64,000 bases of DNA from an uncultured Winogradskyella sp. (GTDB lineage: Bacteria > Bacteroidota > Bacteroidia > Flavobacteriales > Flavobacteriaceae): positions 186,001 to 250,000 of the forward strand of contig NZ_CANMJY010000006.1 of NCBI RefSeq assembly GCF_947498345.1, given 5' to 3'. Every line of letters starts with the position of its first letter. The first letter of the stretch is position 1. The translations under genes and the position numbers were made by a program. Shown here piece by piece: positions 61,282 to 64,000 of this stretch. The notes below the pieces were generated by a model. It had not been told where the DNA came from. It saw only the letters and a program-made list of their open reading frames with translations, and did not search any database.

Positions 61282-61286
61282 GTTTA

Positions 61287-62009
61287 CTATTTAGTAAATA
61301 AGCTTTTTAATTTTAAACTAATAACACCAAAAATAGCTTCAGAAATAATACTTCCACTCATTTTTGATTTTCCTCTAATTCTATCCTTAAAAATAACAGG
61401 AATTTCCACAATTTTAAATCCTTTTTTATAGGCTTTAAACTTCATTTCTATCTGAAAGGCATAACCCACAAATTTTATTTTCGACAAATTTATAGTTTCT
61501 AAGACCAATCTTTTATAACATACAAAGCCAGCTGTAGAATCCTTTACTTTCATCCGAGTTATTAATCTTACATAACGTGATGCTCCATACGATAAAATAA
61601 TACGTGCCATTGGCCAGTTAACAACTGTTATACCTTTTACATACCTTGAGCCCACAGAGACATCTGCACCACCCTTAGCACAAGCATCATAAAGCTTTAT
61701 AAGGTCATTTGGATTATGTGAAAAATCAGCATCCATCTCAAAAATATAGTTATAATGTTTCTCTAAGGCCCATTTAAAACCAGCTATGTAAGCCATTCCT
61801 AAACCATTTTTTTTATTGCGCTCTAACAAAAAAAGTCGATTCGAAAACTCGTGTTGTAATTCCTTAACTTTCTCTGCTGTTTGGTCTGGTGAATTGTCAT
61901 CAACTACTAAAATATGGAACGTCTTCTCCTGAGAAAACACAGCTCTTATTATAAGCTCAATGTTTTCTATTTCGTTATAGGTAGGAATTATGACAAGTGC
62001 GTCAGACAT
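61287..62009 (-). CDS. Polyprenol-phosphate mannosyltransferase (GT2)
   Basis: A 240-residue family-2 glycosyltransferase of the dolichol/polyprenol-phosphate mannosyl synthase type. It shows VIIPTYNEIENIELI at the start, VVDDNSPDQTA and the catalytic EMDADFSHNP (DxD), then GSRYVKG and a DSTAGFVCYKR segment. It makes a lipid-linked sugar used for envelope or protein glycosylation. A promoter box lies at 62057-62064, giving a leader of about 44 nt. It leads the unit with pyrC and the DUF4296 gene. Confidence 0.92.
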   Translation of the reverse strand: MSDALVIIPTYNEIENIELIIRAVFSQEKTFHILVVDDNSPDQTAEKVKELQHEFSNRLFLLERNKKNGLGMAYIAGFKWALEKHYNYIFEMDADFSHNPNDLIKLYDACAKGGADVSVGSRYVKGITVVNWPMARIILSYGASRYVRLITRMKVKDSTAGFVCYKRLVLETINLSKIKFVGYAFQIEMKFKAYKKGFKIVEIPVIFKDRIRGKSKMSGSIISEAIFGVISLKLKSLFTK

Positions 62010-62056
62010 TCATATACTTTTAATACACGCTATAGCGATACTTTTAGAAATTTCAA

Positions 62057-62064
62057 CAAAAGTA
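62057..62064 (-). promoter_or_regulatory. -7 promoter box of the GT2-pyrC unit
   Basis: TACTTTTG on the minus strand matches TAnnTTTG; predicted start near 62053. Confidence 0.5.
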
Positions 62065-62147
62065 AAGTTTTTAACGGATTATAGACTGTTATTTGTTTCT
62101 TAAGATTTTTATTATGTTAAGCTTACATTTCTTTATAATTTAGCAGT

Positions 62148-62798
62148 ATGCGAAATTTCATTACAAATGAGTGGTTTACCGTTTTCACTATCTTAGCATT
62201 AATAGCTGTGGTTGGTGCAAAACATGTAAACACATTACGTTTTAATGATTTTTTGTCGGTTATAGGCAATTCTAAATACCTGAAAATCTATACAAAAGAT
62301 CAAAAATTTGTTGATGTATTTGATGGGTTTCTTTTTATTAATCTAGTCATTTCTGGAAGCATATTTTTATTTCTAAGCTATTCTGTTTTAATTTCTCCTT
62401 TAGACTTTGAGTTGACACCATTCTTAAAATTGCTTCTTGCGTTTTCTACTATTATAATAATCAAAACCCTATTTGAACGTCTTATTGGTAGCCTTTTTGA
62501 AATAGATACTATTATTGATAATTATCTGTTTCAAAAAACTACTTTCAAAAATTATTCTGGTTTAGTTTTTTTAGTGGCTAACTTGTTTTTATTATATACC
62601 AAAAGCTTTGCTGAAATTATCATAATTGCAATATTTTCAGTGATTTGTTTAATTAATGGCATTGGCTTTATTACTTCATTCAAAAACCATCAAAAAACAC
62701 TGAAACCCAATTTTTTTTATTTTTTATTGTATCTTTGCGCTCTCGAAATCGCACCTTATGTGCTTTTATATAAGGTCATTAGTGAGTATAACGCTTAA
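62148..62798 (+). CDS. DUF4271 membrane protein
   Basis: A 216-residue integral membrane protein with about five helices. It shows the DUF4271 features: the start NEWFTVFTILALIAVVGAKHVN, the region FERLIGSLFEIDTIIDNYLFQK and the final helix CALEIAPYVLLYKVI. The family occurs in Bacteroidota, commonly upstream of hemD, as here. Function unknown. Confidence 0.88.
   Translation: MRNFITNEWFTVFTILALIAVVGAKHVNTLRFNDFLSVIGNSKYLKIYTKDQKFVDVFDGFLFINLVISGSIFLFLSYSVLISPLDFELTPFLKLLLAFSTIIIIKTLFERLIGSLFEIDTIIDNYLFQKTTFKNYSGLVFLVANLFLLYTKSFAEIIIIAIFSVICLINGIGFITSFKNHQKTLKPNFFYFLLYLCALEIAPYVLLYKVISEYNA
62730..62737 (+). promoter_or_regulatory. Promoter box for hemD inside the DUF4271 gene
   Basis: TATCTTTG lies within the 3' end of the DUF4271 gene, about 79 bp before the hemD ATG. 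Predicted start near 62741; hemD may therefore have its own promoter. The AAAGGGG sequence at 62802-62808 is an unusually good ribosome binding site for this window. Confidence 0.45.
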
Positions 62799-62815
62799 AA
62801 CAAAGGGGTTTACAT

Positions 62816-63565
62816 ATGAAAGTGAAAACGATTTTAGTATCGCAACCAGAGCCTAAAATAGAGAACTCTCCGTATTTTGACTTGCAAGAAAAGCAAAAAG
62901 TTAAAGTTGACTTTAGACCTTTTATTCATGTAGAAGGTGTCTCTGCTAAAGATATTAGACAACAAAAAATAGATCTTAGTAAATTTACAGCTATTATATT
63001 AACCAGTAGAAACTCTGTAGATCACTTTTTTAGAGTAGCAGATGAAATGCGCTTTAAAGTACCGGATTCTATGAAATACTTCTGTCAATCTGAAGCTGTA
63101 GCTTATTACCTGCAGAAATATGTGGTTTATAGAAAGCGTAAAATCTATGTTGGTAAGCGTACTTTTGCAGATTTAATTCCTTTAATTAAAAAATATAAGG
63201 ACGAAACGCTTTTATTACCAACTACAGATAAAGTGAAACCTATAATTCCAGAAACCTTAGATAATCTAAATGTTAACTGGACACAAGCTACATTTTACAA
63301 AACGGTAATTAGTGATTTATCGGATTTAGCAAATGTCTATTACGATATTTTAGTGTTCTTTAGCCCTTCTGGAATAGAATCACTTTTCCATAATTTTCCA
63401 GATTTTGAACAAAAGGATACTCGTATTGCTGTGTTTGGAAATACAACGGTTAAGGCAGTTAAAGAAAAGGGGCTACGTGTAGACATAGCAGCGCCTACAC
63501 CTGAGACTCCATCCATGACAATGGCATTACAGAAGTATATTGACGCAGTTAACAAAGGTAAATAA
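62816..63565 (+). CDS. hemD: Uroporphyrinogen-III synthase
   Basis: A 249-residue enzyme that closes hydroxymethylbilane to uroporphyrinogen III in haem synthesis. The family has little sequence conservation, but the LTSRNSVDHFF segment (about 63-73), the pattern YKTVISDL and the FSPSGIESLF motif (about 183-192) are typical. It starts with ATG 17 bp after DUF4271, preceded by AAAGGGG. It is followed by a shared terminator. Confidence 0.9.
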   Translation: MKVKTILVSQPEPKIENSPYFDLQEKQKVKVDFRPFIHVEGVSAKDIRQQKIDLSKFTAIILTSRNSVDHFFRVADEMRFKVPDSMKYFCQSEAVAYYLQKYVVYRKRKIYVGKRTFADLIPLIKKYKDETLLLPTTDKVKPIIPETLDNLNVNWTQATFYKTVISDLSDLANVYYDILVFFSPSGIESLFHNFPDFEQKDTRIAVFGNTTVKAVKEKGLRVDIAAPTPETPSMTMALQKYIDAVNKGK

Positions 63566-63589
63566 CCACACATAAAGATTATTAACTTA

Positions 63590-63627
63590 TAAAAAAAGCG
63601 ATTCTAAAATTTAGAATCGCTTTTTTA
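63590..63627. terminator. Bidirectional terminator between hemD and pckA
   Basis: A 12-bp perfect stem (AGCGATTCTAAA / TTTAGAATCGCT) with A residues before and T residues after on both strands. Confidence 0.9.
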
Positions 63628-63648
63628 TTTCTCTTTGTTGTTTAAAAC

Positions 63649-64000
63649 TTAAAATGCATAACGCTGTGGTCCACCTCGTCTAATCTCTTCAGAAGCGTAA
63701 GACTCAAACTGCTTAAAGTTTTCTCTAAACGAATTTGACAATTTAAAGGCCATTTTGTAGTAAGCATCATCATCGTTCCAAGTCGTTCTTGGACTCAATA
63801 CTTCTGTAGGTACACCAGGACATGATCTTGGTTGCGCCACACCAAATACAGAGTGTATATGATAATCTTCGTAAGTGTAATTACCTAAATCACCATTTAG
63901 TGCAGCATTAATCATTGCGCGTGTATATTTTAGTTTCATACGTGTTCCTACTCCATAAGGACCACCCGTCCATCCTGTATTAACCAACCATACATTGACG
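63649..64000 (-). CDS. pckA: Phosphoenolpyruvate carboxykinase (ATP), 3' part
   Basis: The last 117 or so codons of PckA; the gene runs off the window edge. The segment VNTGWTGGPYGVGTRMKL and the tail VFGVAQPRSCPGVPTEVLSP, then RENFKQFES, are characteristic of the ATP-type enzyme that converts oxaloacetate to phosphoenolpyruvate in gluconeogenesis. The reading frame stays open to base 64000, so the internal TTG near 63987 is not a start. Confidence 0.93.
   Translation of the reverse strand, partial: VNVWLVNTGWTGGPYGVGTRMKLKYTRAMINAALNGDLGNYTYEDYHIHSVFGVAQPRSCPGVPTEVLSPRTTWNDDDAYYKMAFKLSNSFRENFKQFESYASEEIRRGGPQRYAF

Noticed and set aside
1-64000. CRISPR array, prophage or IS element
   Set aside because: No regularly spaced repeats, integrase, transposase or phage structural genes were seen.

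Overview
The window is chromosomal DNA of a marine-type member of the Bacteroidota, most likely family Flavobacteriaceae. The DNA is AT-rich. Promoters carry the Bacteroidota -7 box TAnnTTTG, and few genes have a Shine-Dalgarno sequence. Four large secreted proteins end in type IX secretion (T9SS) sorting domains. Characteristic families are also present: DUF4271, DUF4296, DUF4230, M56/BlaI pairs and a DNA polymerase III alpha subunit with a fused proofreading exonuclease. I see no phage, IS element, CRISPR array or rRNA operon. One tRNA (Asp) is present.

Layout. 0-1.1 kb: an orphan Mrr-type nuclease. 1.1-8.2 kb: a T9SS surface protein, then a compact minus-strand operon encoding a complete phosphorelay (receiver, H-NOX haem sensor, PAS-PAS-GAF histidine kinase, Hpt protein, LytTR response regulator). 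8.3-13.5 kb: small membrane proteins, a DUF4230 protein, a cyclase, hemW, ruvC and an outer-membrane protein. 13.6-17.3 kb: a flippase-like protein, a family-2 glycosyltransferase, a beta-barrel protein and a Bax-inhibitor family protein. 17.3-21.3 kb: a BlaI/M56 sensor-protease cluster with TonB-like proteins and a TPR gene split by an in-frame stop; a perfect 40-bp palindrome precedes it. 21.3-25.8 kb: a DUF456 protein, a NarL-type regulator with its TPR histidine kinase, a 55-residue secreted peptide gene and tRNA-Asp. 25.8-38.3 kb: a T9SS type B protein, DUF58, thioredoxin, an ArsR/SRPBCC operon, dnaE and a calcium-repeat lipoprotein. 38.4-50.9 kb: rpsP-rimM-trmN, an acyl-CoA dehydrogenase, an esterase, a phosphoesterase, an Fe-S/ferredoxin group, an ATL protein, trmB, a glycosyltransferase with a stop at codon 2, and a PhoR/PhoB-like pair. 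51-64 kb: two tandem T9SS lamin-tail proteins, a LuxE-like protein, a YHS protein, tyrS, an epimerase, pyrC, a polyprenol-phosphate mannosyltransferase, hemD and the 3' part of pckA.

The most interesting layer is regulatory. Four intergenic regions carry pairs of direct repeats 21 or 22 bp apart upstream of transcription units: the H-NOX operon, two candidate small RNAs and the small-peptide gene. In three of them a -7 box can be placed, and the repeats then lie about 30 to 70 bp before the predicted start. The two candidate small RNAs (about 3.89-3.96 kb and 21.83-21.92 kb, both minus strand) lie just downstream of response-regulator genes. Each ends in a terminator hairpin preceded by the same 17-nt motif (16 of 17 identical). 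I infer that each two-component system may drive a related small RNA; this rests on sequence alone.
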